Made by a program: the position numbers and the translations under genes
Assembly: GCA_001630475.1 (NCBI GenBank)
Contig: KV419411.1
Span: 406,010 to 470,009, forward strand
Source of the DNA: Sistotremastrum niveocremeum HHB9708
Lineage: Eukaryota > Basidiomycota > Agaricomycetes > Sistotremastrales > Sistotremastraceae
Direction: 5' to 3'
DNA length: 64,000 nucleotides
Part shown: piece by piece, positions 1 through 10,667 of the stretch
Position numbering within the stretch: position 1 is the first letter of the stretch
How the letters are laid out: each line of letters begins with the position of its first letter
Notes under the pieces: model-generated
Told to the model about the DNA's origin: nothing
Databases searched by the model: none
What the model saw: the letters and a program-made list of their open reading frames with translations, nothing else

Positions 1-1386
1 GACCAGTCACGTGGACTGGACCTTGGAACTCTACAAATCACCTACAATTTCGGAACAAACCCTACGAATGTTCCAATGTACCTCTATAAGCCGACTGCCT
101 TGGCGACGCCTACGCCCTTGATCATCGCACTGCACTACTGTGGTGGGACTGCCCAAGCCTACTTCACCGGGACCTCACTTGCCAGTCTCGCAGACACCCA
201 CGGGTTCCTAGTTGTTTATCCTACGGCTCCCGCAGGATGCTGGGACGTCAACACTAACGCGACACTCACACATAACGGAGGTAGCGATTCACTCGCTATC
301 GCATCCATCGTTCGTTATGGAATCGCCAATTGGGGCGTTGACGCCACTAAAGTATTCGCTACCGGGACATTGTCCGGAGCGATGATGACCAGTGTTTTGA
401 TGGGAGCGTACCCTGATCTATTCGCTGCTGGGTCGCTTTACTCTGGTGTTCCATACGGATGCTTCCAAGAATCTAGCGCATGGAATTCACAGTGCTCTAC
501 GGGTCAGCTCATTTTGACTCCTCAGCAATGGGTTTGCGCTCTCTGTTTATCTCAAATTTAAGCGATCTGATCAGTGACAGGGTGATCGTGTTCGTTCGGG
601 ATATCCCGGTTATACTGGACCACGTCCCCCCGTTCAGTTCTGGCACGGCACTGCGTGAGCTTATTTCCACTGCCAATATCAATGATCCTAGGTAAAAATC
701 ATATTGTTGCCTAGGGATACCACTCTTGCTCCCCAGAACTTCCAAGAAGAAATCAAACAATGGACCAACGTCTTTGGTGTCAGTCAGACGCCCACTGAAA
801 CCGATACGAATTCGCCCCTGCCCGGTTACACAAGAACATCCTATGGCCCCGACGTTCAAGGTATCTTGGCGCAAGGAGTAGGCCACACCGTTCCAGAACA
901 GGAGAATGACACCCTTGCATGGTTCGGTCTCACCGACCTGACCCCTGGCCCTCAGTCTTCCACCACCTCTTCTTCCTCGACGACGTCAACCACGACCTCT
1001 TCATCGACTACTTCCTCGACTACCTCGAGCACCACCACTACTACATCTACGACGACCACTACCACTACGTCTTCGACCTCCACGACCTCCACGACGACTT
1101 CGACCTCGACTTCATCTTCATCTTCAAGCACGACGAAGAGCACAACCACGTCATCGGCACCAGTGGCGACTGCGACGCACTACGGTCAATGTGGTGGAAT
1201 TGGCTGGACTGGTCCCACAGGTGAGTTTAGCGCTTGGAATATATTCGTCATTATTAAACCGGTATCAAGTTTGCGCGACTGGAACAACTTGCAAAGTCGG
1301 AAATCCTTACGTAAGCAATTGTTTGTTTTGGGATATCGGATTTCCCTGACACTTGACTGCGCTTCTAGTACAGCCAATGTTTGTGA
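1..1386 (+). CDS. Acetylxylan esterase (CE1) with C-terminal CBM1, 5' partial, nucleophile Ser replaced by Leu
   Basis: Family enzymes remove acetyl groups from xylan outside the cell. Exons <1..531, 581..654, 715..1220, 1270..1310, 1369..1386 join in frame across GT-AG introns of 49-60 bp. The signal peptide lies left of the window. Seen: ALHYCGG near the start, HGTADTT (acid residue) completed across the second intron, GVGHTVPEQE (His), a Ser/Thr linker of about 75 residues, then a full CBM1 from HYGQCGGIGWTG to NPYYSQCL. The CBM1 is split by two introns. The nucleophile elbow, GxSxG in the family, reads GTLSG at about 370-384: the codon is ttg, one base from tcg. All other splice sites and the frame are intact, so this is either a recent loss of activity, a catalytically dead binding protein, or a base error. 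It is convergent with the V-ATPase gene. Confidence 0.9.
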
Positions 1387-1591
1387 TTAAGGAGAAGCGG
1401 AGACTTGAGTTTTCGAAGGCGCAGTATTGTCCCATTCCGCGGCCTCCGTGCCATGGCCGGCAGCTTGTCGCTTGCGGTATCAGCACTTCACGTACTGCAA
1501 TATATTTACCTTTGGACTCGGATTGGACCAAACATCGCATTTCTCAGCAAATAACTAGACAGGGCAATAGGATATATAGTCTCGACGCCAT

Positions 1592-2439
1592 TCAACACTA
1601 AGACAATTGTTTCAGCGCAGTCAGAAACCCAGGAACAAGATACATACCGAAAATCCAATGGGATGGGCTTTGCTATTCAAGATGATAGCAACGATCATGC
1701 CATATAAACCCAGCACTTCCGCGAATATAAGAATAAGAATCTATCAAGAAACCATCAGGCTCGCATGGAAGAACGGGCTGCGGATATTACCATTCCAGTA
1801 TATAGCTTAGGCTGCTGGCCGAACCCCCTGACACCGGCATCGCCGACGATACCAACGGCAAAGCCTGCGGCGAGTCCTGCGAGGCCGACAGCAAGCCCGG
1901 CGCCGAGTTGGATGAATCCGGTATAGAGCGGCATGTTCATTTTCACTGGACGATCATCGAATGAGGTCTTCATTCGAGAGTTGAACATGCTTACGGCCAT
2001 TCGATATTGCCACTGATACCACGAGTCCGTAGATCTAGAAAGGTGAACATGAGTGATATAAACTAGACAATGGTTCGACGCTTACACCGATAATGCCCGC
2101 CATCACGACTGGTATAACAGAGCGTACCATAAGGTCGGGGCGGAGGACGCCTGTCGTGAATATGCCGACACTAGATTTTGCGGTCCCGTAGCTTCGAAGT
2201 AGAGTTAAACTCTGTTCGCTATGCACAGACCTAATAGACAGACCTGGCTCCCATACCTAGTTTCGATCACATGTCAGTCAATCCTTCGAGTGTAGGTCAT
2301 GGAATAAGATCGACCTGTGAGTGCAATGGCGAATGCACATCCCTGAAGCCAAGAGATTTATTGTCCGGAGACAATTCAATCAAATTTGGCTTACCATGGC
2401 ACTGAAGAACGGCGCGTACGCAGGACAAAGCTCAGACAT
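1592..2439 (-). CDS. VMA3: V-type proton ATPase c subunit (proteolipid)
   Basis: Forms the membrane rotor ring of the vacuolar proton pump. Exons (minus) 2439..2395, 2342..2315, 2256..2244, 2191..2086, 2034..1995, 1945..1791, 1740..1648 and a two-codon end at 1597..1592 give 161 residues, the usual size. The start reads [16 protein letters not shown]. Four hydrophobic helices follow, with [23 protein letters not shown] and [10 protein letters not shown]; the proton-binding Glu is in [10 protein letters not shown]. Exon 3 is a 13 bp micro-exon supplying GMGA. The C-terminus is the least certain part: if the last intron were retained, the protein would end about seven residues later. The reading frame is otherwise unbroken and family identity is very clear. 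Confidence 0.95.
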
Positions 2440-2564
2440 GGAGTGCAAGAGGGATCCAGTGATGTGAGGAGTGACTCGGAGAGTGCACATTATAAGCAAA
2501 AGTTTGCGGCGCAGTCTTGAGCTGCGACTCGGATACATTACATTTCAGTCTGCGCAGACGAGGT

Positions 2565-2711
2565 CTACGCAGATTGTGAGTCCGAGGTCGTCGCCTGGTG
2601 GTCGACAGCCGCAGCCGCAGGCATCGAGTAAGGTTCGATGATCCGACGATATCTGAGGTAGTGTGCCATGATTGGCATCACTGAGATGATCAAGACAAGG
2701 CTGGCTCTCAT
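2565..2711 (-). CDS. Possible 48-residue membrane or secreted peptide
   Basis: Short single-exon frame starting MRASLVLIISVMPIMAHYL, then a basic stretch (RYRRIIEPY) and a polar Ala/Ser/Thr/Gln tail. The first 18 residues would suit a signal anchor. It lies about 125 bp upstream of the V-ATPase start on the same strand, so it could be a tiny gene of its own or an untranslated-leader ORF. I do not recognise a family. Confidence 0.25.
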   Translation of the reverse strand: MRASLVLIISVMPIMAHYLRYRRIIEPYSMPAAAAVDHQATTSDSQSA

Positions 2712-3420
2712 GGTGGTGTACTTCTATGATTTATTGCTGCAAGAACGCCGCTTTATTCACCGCAACGTAGACAGTCTGAATTGGTGATGAGACACGAGTT
2801 TGGAGAGCAAGACTTGCAAATATAAGAGATGAGAACGAATCTTGACTAATAAATCAGCGTCTTCCAAGACATTCACTCACACGTAAGAATGATACATGAA
2901 GGGCGTAGTCACCAAAGGCTTAGCTCGCCATCGAGGTCGAGGAGTCCTTCTTCCGAACTCCGACTCCGACTACTTGCCAGTTGGTTCCTGCCTTTAAATT
3001 TCCTCCTTTGGATGCCCCCTGACTTGATGACACTCACCACGGTTCCTGACCTTGACTGCTTACGAATCGACTCTACGGTCCAACTGGTCTTAAAGATGAC
3101 ACGCATCGGTATATTTCGCAGATTGATGGACTCCAGAGGTCATTCAATGACCACTAGTAGTAGACCCCTGGCATTAGGATGACTCGCCGAAGCGACTGGT
3201 CGTCTCCTACAGCGCTCGATGTCATATGTCTATCATTTGATCGAAGCCTTATCAAGTTAAATTGTATACCATGCGCTTCAGCGGCAATCACTCGCATTCC
3301 GACTCCAGATGGGCCTCGCACTCTATATATACGACACATGATTGCCCCCTACTGTTCCCACTCTGTCTCAGTATCATCACAGCCCCACATTACTGCGAGC
3401 ATCTCATTGCAAAAACGCAA
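2712..3420. other. Intergenic, no supported gene
   Basis: Frames of 60-97 codons occur on both strands but have low-complexity Ser/Arg composition and overlap one another. Nothing resembles a known domain. The stretch probably holds the divergent promoters of the small peptide or V-ATPase and the first F-box gene. Confidence 0.5.
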
Positions 3421-4590
3421 ATGTTCATCGACCTCCGCGAGAAAAAGATTCCAACTACTTGGCCAGACCCCCCACCTCGGCCGCCTCGAGCTCGGAGGCC
3501 AATCGACCCACCCCTTAGTTTGAGGAGCCAAGCCGGCACTGCCCCCGTTCTCCCTGCTCAAGAAGTAAGCGATCGCTCTTCTATCATCTTTATGGCACGA
3601 TTACTGACAAAGTATAAGGACGGAGTGCTGGCAGCGCTTCCTAACACAAATCCTGACGACAATCATCCCGAAGCGAACCCGCCTGAGCCTGAGGCACCAC
3701 CTCCCGTATTCCCGAATGAACTCTTCATTCCTATCTTGAAGCATTATGCTACTATAGATGCTCGAGGAGCAGCAAGAGCGATGCGCGTTGACCGATTTTG
3801 GCACCGCATCCTCCAAACAGAAGTCTATCGACATCTCTCCCTCAAAGGAGTCGATGAATATGAAGACTTCATGAATACCGCTTCGACCACGTCGATGTCT
3901 CAGGTGGTAAATTTGGCTTTCTTGGACCTCAATCTTTACGATTGGGAGACGGCTTGCCGATTCATGGCCGTCGTAAACCGACATGAGACGAGCCCTTTCA
4001 CACAGCTCAGAGGCCTCTCAGTCGAGCTCCCCCTCACGAATGCCGACTATTTGCGGAATTCTGAACCATTGCCGTTGATCTCATACTTTAAGCCACAGTG
4101 CTTCTCGACTCAAACATACCTTCACCCCCTCCAGGGAAGCGACTCGAGAATGAGCAATGTGACTCCACCCGATGCTTCAAAGGTGGGAACAATTACGCAT
4201 CTCAAGCTTTTCTGGATCGCCATGGATCGTGACACACTTGCCCATATCCTCAAGATCAAATCCCTTCAAAAACTTTGGTTTTGTATCGAGCCGACGTTCT
4301 GGTCTCACGGAGGACTATCGCATAGGGCCGTCCTCCTCCGAGAGGCATTGGACAGAGGCATCACAGTGCTTGTGACTATGAAGGACAGCACGCCCCCCCT
4401 CTTGCTCACTCGGGCTTTCCGCCGTTATTTTGAGAAGGAGAAAACTTATCCCAATCTCATAGTATTGTATGACTCCGACACCACCGAACCATTTGATCGT
4501 ACCCTTCTTCCATGGGATACCATCCCAGCTGGGCGTTATCGCGACCTTCTCAATCCAGAGAATCCATTAACGGGGGTCTTTGATATGTAG
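3421..4590 (+). CDS. F-box-like protein 1
   Basis: F-box proteins recruit targets to SCF ubiquitin ligases; the target here is unknown. After a Pro-rich leader, the F-box core reads FPNELFIPILKHYA followed by ARAMRVDRFWHRIL. The rest (about 240 residues) has Leu-rich segments such as LRGLSVELPL and ITHLKLFWIA and ends LTGVFDM. A probable 54 bp intron (3565..3618, gtaagc with a ctgac branch site and ag end) is a multiple of three with no stop, so the frame stays open whether or not it is spliced. Spliced length is 371 residues from the Met at 3421; a Met at 3262 is also in frame. It is a tandem paralogue of the next gene, with which it shares the order of motifs and the last seven residues. 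Confidence 0.75.
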   Translation: MFIDLREKKIPTTWPDPPPRPPRARRPIDPPLSLRSQAGTAPVLPAQEVSDRSSIIFMARLLTKYKDGVLAALPNTNPDDNHPEANPPEPEAPPPVFPNELFIPILKHYATIDARGAARAMRVDRFWHRILQTEVYRHLSLKGVDEYEDFMNTASTTSMSQVVNLAFLDLNLYDWETACRFMAVVNRHETSPFTQLRGLSVELPLTNADYLRNSEPLPLISYFKPQCFSTQTYLHPLQGSDSRMSNVTPPDASKVGTITHLKLFWIAMDRDTLAHILKIKSLQKLWFCIEPTFWSHGGLSHRAVLLREALDRGITVLVTMKDSTPPLLLTRAFRRYFEKEKTYPNLIVLYDSDTTEPFDRTLLPWDTIPAGRYRDLLNPENPLTGVFDM

Positions 4591-5064
4591 GATATGCATT
4601 TCGATTTGTAGGCGCTGTATACGTTATATCAATCACCGGAAAGTTTGTAACGAAGACGAAGACAGTGAAGTATTCTTCTGAAGCCTGTTTCGAAGCTTTG
4701 AAGGTGGTGGTGGTGGTGGTATTAGACGGTACTGGGTCCCCATATGGGAACGACCGGGTCTACGTCACCCCGAAGGACCGCAGGCTACGTAGCATGGGGA
4801 CCATTGAAGGGCTGAACCCAACTTCGGTGCCACGCACTACTACGCAACAGATCTACCTAAAACTAAGGTCTATTACAAAGTTCAAACTAGCGCCCATGGC
4901 ATAACTTAGTTCGCTCTTCTGAACTCCGACGCAAATGTACGTACATACTTCTGATCTGCAACCAACCCAGCGCCAAAACACAAAGCTTTCGCAACATTAC
5001 CATTCGGACCAGTTCTTCAATTTGAGCTGAAGTGAAAGTTATATTGTATAGTCTGGGATCCACG
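4591..5064. repeat. Spacer between F-box genes with a GGT microsatellite
   Basis: Six GGT units at about 4703-4720. The remainder shows no gene-like frame longer than 80 codons and probably holds the terminator of F-box 1 and the promoter of F-box 2. Confidence 0.5.
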
Positions 5065-6097
5065 ATGACTGGGCCAGACCAATCACTTACTCGGCGCCCA
5101 AGTGGGCTGCTCGAGGTTGATTCAGGAGCTTCACAAAGTCCGGCCCCTATCGATGATACAGTGCGTGTGTTTCTTGGGGGGCCCTCCTCATCGCCAACTG
5201 ATTTGCAAGAAGACCGGGCCTTGTATATCGTTCTCGCAGTTCCCGAACGAACTTATTATCCAGATTCTCAAAGAATATTCTGCTTCCAACAGTCGAGAAG
5301 CCATAGGAGGACTACTTGTCTGTCGATTATGGTTGAATATCCTTCTATCTGAAGTCTATCGGAATGTCTATATCCAGGGAGTCGAGCAGTTTGAAACGTT
5401 CATGAGAAACGTGCCACGCGATCTGATGTCTCAGGTCATCAATCTCGCCTTCACAGACATTGCTTTCCAGGAATACGAGTTCCATGGACGAGTAATGGCA
5501 GCAATGCGGCATTTCGAAAATAGCCCATTCTCTCGTCTGAGAGGCTTGTCGATTGAACTTCCTGTCACGAGCGACGGCATGATCCGGGCGCAGAGACGAC
5601 CAGACATGCCAATTTTCACCTTTATCAGACCTAAATGCTATGCCAGCCAAACCTACCCATTTAGTGTCCAGTTATCCCCTCTATCCGAAATCAAAACCAT
5701 CACACATCTCAAGATAGCCTGGCGCGTGACTGAGACTTTCCCCCACTACGCGCTCAGAATACCCTCACTTGAAAAGCTCTGGATCTGCATAGATCCAAAA
5801 TTCTGGATCACAGAGCTGCGTGGCTTGAGTGCGTGGCTCCACGAGGTCCTCGAAAGAGGCGTCACGATACTCGCGACTGTAAAGGAAAGTCATTTCGAAA
5901 TGCACCCAATTTCGCTCATCCGGACACTGCGTCATTTTATCGAGCAAGATAAAACGTATCCCAAACTCTTAGTACTATATGACGCCAAACTAGACGGCCC
6001 TGCGACCCTTCCATGGGATCCGGAGGCCTCTCCGTTTGAGCGTTATCGCGATGTTTTGAATCCAGGTAGTGACTTGACCGGGGTTTTCGACATGTAA
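5065..6097 (+). CDS. F-box-like protein 2
   Basis: Exon 1 (5065..5160) gives a 32-residue polar leader beginning MTGPDQSLTRRPSG. A 79 bp intron ends exactly before FPNELIIQILKEYS, and exon 2 (5240..6097) gives the rest, 317 residues in all. The paralogue aligns along its length: VYRNVYIQGVEQFETFM, SQVINLAF, LRGLSIELPV, KTITHLKIAW, EKLWICIDPKFW and the ending LTGVFDM. Without the intron an alternative Met at 5102 gives a different leader, but the spliced form keeps the F-box boundary seen in gene 1. The two genes differ in where their single intron falls. The substrate is unknown. Confidence 0.75.
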
Positions 6098-6230
6098 CTC
6101 AGGACTGCGCAAAGCTTGGCGCAGAGTGTAACATACTTGATTAGCCATAGCGGTACGGCCTTCCGCTACTAGCTATTAGACTATACTTCGATTTCAACAA
6201 CATGCATGCATTTCGTTCTGTATTCTGATC

Positions 6231-7668
6231 CTATGCAGGACTAGTAGAGGTGAAGGACCTGAATCCAATCCACAAAGCGGTGGCGACGGCGGCAGGAAGA
6301 ATTCGTCTAACAAAGGCTCGACGTGTGAAACCTGCGTTCGGTCCTTTCGCTCCAGCTTCTTCGATCTCTGCAATTTCCTCAAGGGTCAAAGGTGCTAAAA
6401 GCTCATGAATATAAGTCATTCAGGAGGGTACTCGGGACTTACGGAGATCAGCGACAGCGAGATATTCCTGTAATCGCTCCTTCTTCGAGCTCGTCCTAGG
6501 ATTTCTCTCGTAAAAGGTTTCGAGTAAGAGATTGCGAGTCGCTTACGTAACGATTACGACGCCCTTGGATTTGACCCAAGAAAGGACGACCTGCGCCGGT
6601 GTCGCTCCTATGCGCTTTCCGATCTTCTCTAAGACCGCATCTACTGGTCCCCCAGGTGTCTTCGTTATCGGCCTGTAGGATATTGAAATGCGCCGCATGA
6701 ATGATGAAAAGGTGGTACGCACGTCAATGAGCTATATGCTTCCACGACGATACCATGCTTCTCAGCGAAGTCTAGAATAGGTTTATTTTCTACGTAATTA
6801 TATGGGTGAAATTGGATCTAAATACCGTGATGAGCGTCAGATATTTCGATTACGGATAGGAAATACCTGGTTGACTACGGGCTTGATTTTGGCTACTTTC
6901 CACAGTGCTTCCAGGCTTTTCACAGAGAAGTTACTGACACCAATACTCCTATAATTCTGTTTGGGTGGAGATATCCACGAAACGATCTGTGTGACACACC
7001 TAGCCAAGCCTTCTTTCTTGATTTGCTCGAAAGCTCTCCATTTTCCTTCCAAATCGTCTTGAATAGCTTGGGGGAAGTGGACGAGGTATAGATCAACGTA
7101 GGACAAGCCGAGCTATAGGGCCATACGCGGTCAATTATCATGACATCGAAATGAACGGTTGGCGGACCTTCTCGAGGCTATCGTTGAAGACTGCCCGCAC
7201 ATCCTTTCCATCCGAGAATTTCGTAGTCAAGTAGAATTCCGATCGCTGTAGACCACTTTGACGAATGGCTGTCCCGACACTGTCCTCGTTGGCGTAATCT
7301 GCTCAGAACAGTCAGGATGACCGGCGCAAGCTGATAACGAATATGACGAACACTGGGCCGTATCGATATGGGCGAAGCCTTGCTCAAGTGCTTGGTCTAC
7401 ATATTTGGCGACATCCTGACACCAATAATCATAAGTAAATTATCGATAACATCGGTGTGATTTGGTCTGTACCTCTCCTTTCCAAACCGAGCCTTTCCGT
7501 CACTTTCTTTAGAATGTCTGAGCCTTTGATTTATCCGGTGCTCACCAGTCCCATAAGCAATCTGAGGAATCTACAACAACGAGTTAGCACAAGCTTCTGG
7601 GTCGTTATGCCCCTATAACACGGTCGTACCTCGTTCCCGTCACTCAGCGGCGTCGTTTCGAAAGGCAT
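6231..7668 (-). CDS. Aldo/keto reductase with C-terminal membrane tail
   Basis: NADPH-dependent carbonyl reductase of the AKR superfamily. Eleven exons (7668..7630, 7570..7546, 7492..7473, 7415..7352, 7298..7168, 7112..7000, 6948..6867, 6817..6723, 6672..6547, 6495..6443, 6394..6231) join in phase to 303 residues. The catalytic tetrad is visible: Asp in HIDTAQ, Tyr in QYANED, Lys in LTTKF and His in LVHFP. Family motifs GLARSIGVSNF, QIQFHPYNY and VIVTTSSKKERL follow in order. After the usual end at EEAGAKGP there is an extra segment: a basic patch (FTRRAFVRR) and then ILPAAVATALWIGF, a predicted tail anchor that would place the enzyme on a membrane facing the cytosol. The natural substrate cannot be told. 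Confidence 0.9.
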
Positions 7669-7978
7669 AGTTTTCAAAGCAGTTGATTACACGATTTCAA
7701 GTACCTCTAGACCGACTGGAGATGCAGCGGATGATGCACGAGGAGCTGGACGATGTCGTGCGAGGCACCGTCGTTATCATCGTGCGTGCTGAAGGCGTGA
7801 GAAATGCATGCCGGCTTCGGAGATCTGAGCCTTTATCTCGGCCCGAAAAATCGGAATACCGTATTCCGTTAGCGATAATTCAATTATTTATTGGTACTAT
7901 TACAAGGAGGTTACTGCTCGCTGTTCCTTTCTCTTTCTCTTCTCGATCTTGCCACTCCTTTGTGATATATATTATGAG
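7669..7978. other. Spacer upstream of the reductase
   Basis: Contains the reductase promoter and the 3' end of the CorA-type gene. One plus-strand frame (7683-7982) has no recognisable features. Confidence 0.4.
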
Positions 7979-10360
7979 TTAATGTTGCTGATACGCCTGG
8001 TGTGAAAGTGTCAACTGAGATAGCAGTGACACTGAGCGGGTTCTCACCTGTTCCAAGCGCTCAGTGAATGCTTTGCGTTGAATGTAATGCAGCATTCTCG
8101 AGATATCGGACCAGAATAAGATCGGTATCAAAGCAGCGATGAGCGGAATGGCGATCTCCCAGAAACTGACAATTCGAATTAGATTGCTAAGACAACAAGG
8201 TAGGGACGTGACGAACTAGATATCGTTTCTGTCGATCGCAGGGAAGTCCGTGAAGTTCATCCCCTATACGTAAATTGTTGAGATATCAGCACGAAACGAC
8301 CACATCAAACTCACGAAATATCCTGTAAGGAGGGTAAGAGGTAGACACACGATGGTGACGATGGTGAAGCGACGCCTGTCAGACGATCAGCATTCTCCCA
8401 GGCCCAGGAGTTCGAGATCGCCTACATTACTTCGTTGGTAGATGATGAAGCCATCTAATGTAATATATGAGAACGCGTGTAGGGACGCGGGAAGAGAATC
8501 GTACATTGAATGAGTAACTGATCAGGTTTTCTGCGATAGCAGCGAACATGTCCATGCTTGACAAAACTTGTTCGACGTGATCTTGAACGTCGGCCTGTGA
8601 GGTCAGTCAGTCAAAATTCATCCTAAAGCAAAGAATGGGACATACCAAGTAGACCTTAGCCTTATTACTCATATAGCCTTTCACCTCCCGCTTATCCGTG
8701 TGCCCGGACTCGAGCGAGTCAAAGATGGCGATGCATCGGTCCAGGTCATATCTTCTCAGGCCATAGATGAGGGCTTTCAGAGGTTCCATGGAGCGTTTGT
8801 GCAAGATCAAATCCCCAGAAATGATATGCACTAAATTGCATATCAGGACGGCTCTGGCGGGAAATAAGAGAGAGAGCTTACGATGTCGAACGACTGCCAT
8901 ACTTGGTCTAAGGAGTACATCCTTTTCTAGTTTCATGATCCGCTGGTGGTAAGCGTCCATTACCTCTAGAGCTTTATCGACGACTGTAAGCGGTGCGTCA
9001 GAACTAATGCGCATCGAAGACGAGTAGAACGCACTCAGATCGAGAAGGCCGTAGACTAGCAGAGAAGCTTCTGCAGTTCTACGCAAGACTGTTTCTTGCT
9101 GCTGCAGTCGGGCTACAATAGGGGCTACGAGGTCAATATGAGGATCTTGGTGGAAAGAGATGACAGTGCCTTTGAACGATGTCAATGGAGCTTCCATGAT
9201 CTGAAGATTGATCCACGAACCATCTCGACGAAGAAATATAAACGCGTTCCGGAGCAGAACAGTGACACGCTCGCCCTTCTTGAGCTCGTCGAGGGTGGCT
9301 TGCTGTGCGGCATGCTTCCGGCGACGCTGCAGTCGAAATCAGTGATTTGCCCGTTGGAATGTGGAAATCACAGACTCTGTTGGACCAAAGAGTACGTGAA
9401 GACGATTTAGACGGCGAGGCTTCGAGATCAGCTGTGATCCCTTGAGGTCGGACGTGTCTTTTACGTAGAGAACTCCACAGCGACCCAGAATTGACTTTCT
9501 CGCCACCCCAGAATGTAGAGTCAGTGTTGGAAGCTGAGTTCATTCTTTGTGGAGTGCGAACTTGGTTCTCTGCGTTATCGAGAACGGTTGGGAGCTCCGC
9601 TTGATCTTCGTCGCCGTGGAGTTGCGAGAGGATACGAAGGAAAAGCCAATCTGAGTAGTAATCGGCTTTTGAACGAGCTTGACTTCGTTCGTGTAAGACG
9701 TCCTCGAGAGCCAATGGATGTAGATCTGGGTGGCTTGCATCAGATTCTGAAAGGAGGATGCAAGAGATAGAACGCACCATAATTTAACCCGAGACAACTG
9801 ACAACGTCCCAAGATATACCAGCAACATTTATCCATCTAACCTTCGCCCAAGGTGGTCGTTGTCCTTCCTCGGAGAAAAGCCAGGTCCTAACTCCTTCAT
9901 TATCTAAAGTCTTGAAATTCGCTTTGCGGGAATTATAGTCGATGACTTGTACCACGCATCGCTCTTTGATATGACCGTATGCAACGTCCGAAGAAGAATG
10001 TCGGACATTGATGCCAGGTTCAGCTCCAGCTCCTTCATGGTCTAAGCCTGAATTCGTTGATATGTGGGGTGGGCGACGATGTGATGACGACTTTGACCTC
10101 AATCGCGCTGGTGGGGTACCGGGAGGGCTGTGAAGCCTTGGGACATTGGTGAGTGTTTGATCAGGAGATAAATTGCCTGTTGGAAGCTCTGGAGTCGAAT
10201 TACTTCGTACTGTGTCGAGAGCGGGCGTTTGCAGGCCGCCCTGCGTGTGAATGTCGGCCGGCGGGCGAGGTGACACCGGTGAGAGTGATGGGCCCATGCC
10301 CATATCGTCTTCATCTGAGACGTCTGAGACGTAGTCCGAGTCGTAGTCGCTCCTGGCCAT
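7979..10360 (-). CDS. CorA-type divalent metal transporter A (GMN type)
   Basis: Membrane channel-like transporter of the CorA/Mrs2/Alr superfamily, normally for magnesium. Twelve exons (10360..9778, 9725..9376, 9326..9221, 9169..9035, 8983..8882, 8830..8646, 8594..8505, 8454..8426, 8375..8315, 8263..8217, 8165..8048, 7996..7979) give 607 residues. A disordered, acidic Ser/Pro N-terminus (MARSDYDSDYVSD) precedes the soluble domain ([34 protein letters not shown]). TM1 is [14 protein letters not shown], then GMNFTDF, then TM2 [18 protein letters not shown]. The hallmark GMN is intact and begins right at an intron boundary. One donor is gttcgt; it splits the codon before YFWEI, and reading straight through would meet a stop. 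The gene differs from the B and C paralogues in having GMN and an extra intron after KVYL. Confidence 0.9.
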
Positions 10361-10667
10361 CGTCGAGGTCGTCGTGAATGAAAAAGAGCGGGAATGACAT
10401 CGTGAGGGCTCCAAGGAGGTGGAGCATAAATAGATTACCCGACTTCCGAGACCGTTTTGCTATACGCTTCTTTTCGAGAAATTTCGTCATATACAGTAGT
10501 ATTATCTATGCTACAAGCAGAGAATATGTCACACAAGTAATGAACAAGAGGTTGAAACATAATTGACCAAGAAAAGCGAGAAAATATCGAGCCTGTCAGT
10601 ATCATGTATCACACCAAATTTCCCGAAAAGCAGCTTACGAAACCCATTCGAAAACGAAGAAGCAATC

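Noticed and set aside
952-1149. Antisense frame rich in Val, Glu and Asp
   Set aside because: It is the reverse complement of the Ser/Thr linker of the esterase; composition is forced by the repeat.
8210-8225. In-frame stop near the end of the TM1-TM2 loop in CorA-type copy A, suggesting a pseudogene
   Set aside because: A gttcgt donor, used elsewhere in these genes, lies inside that codon; splicing there restores YFWEIAIP as in the paralogues.
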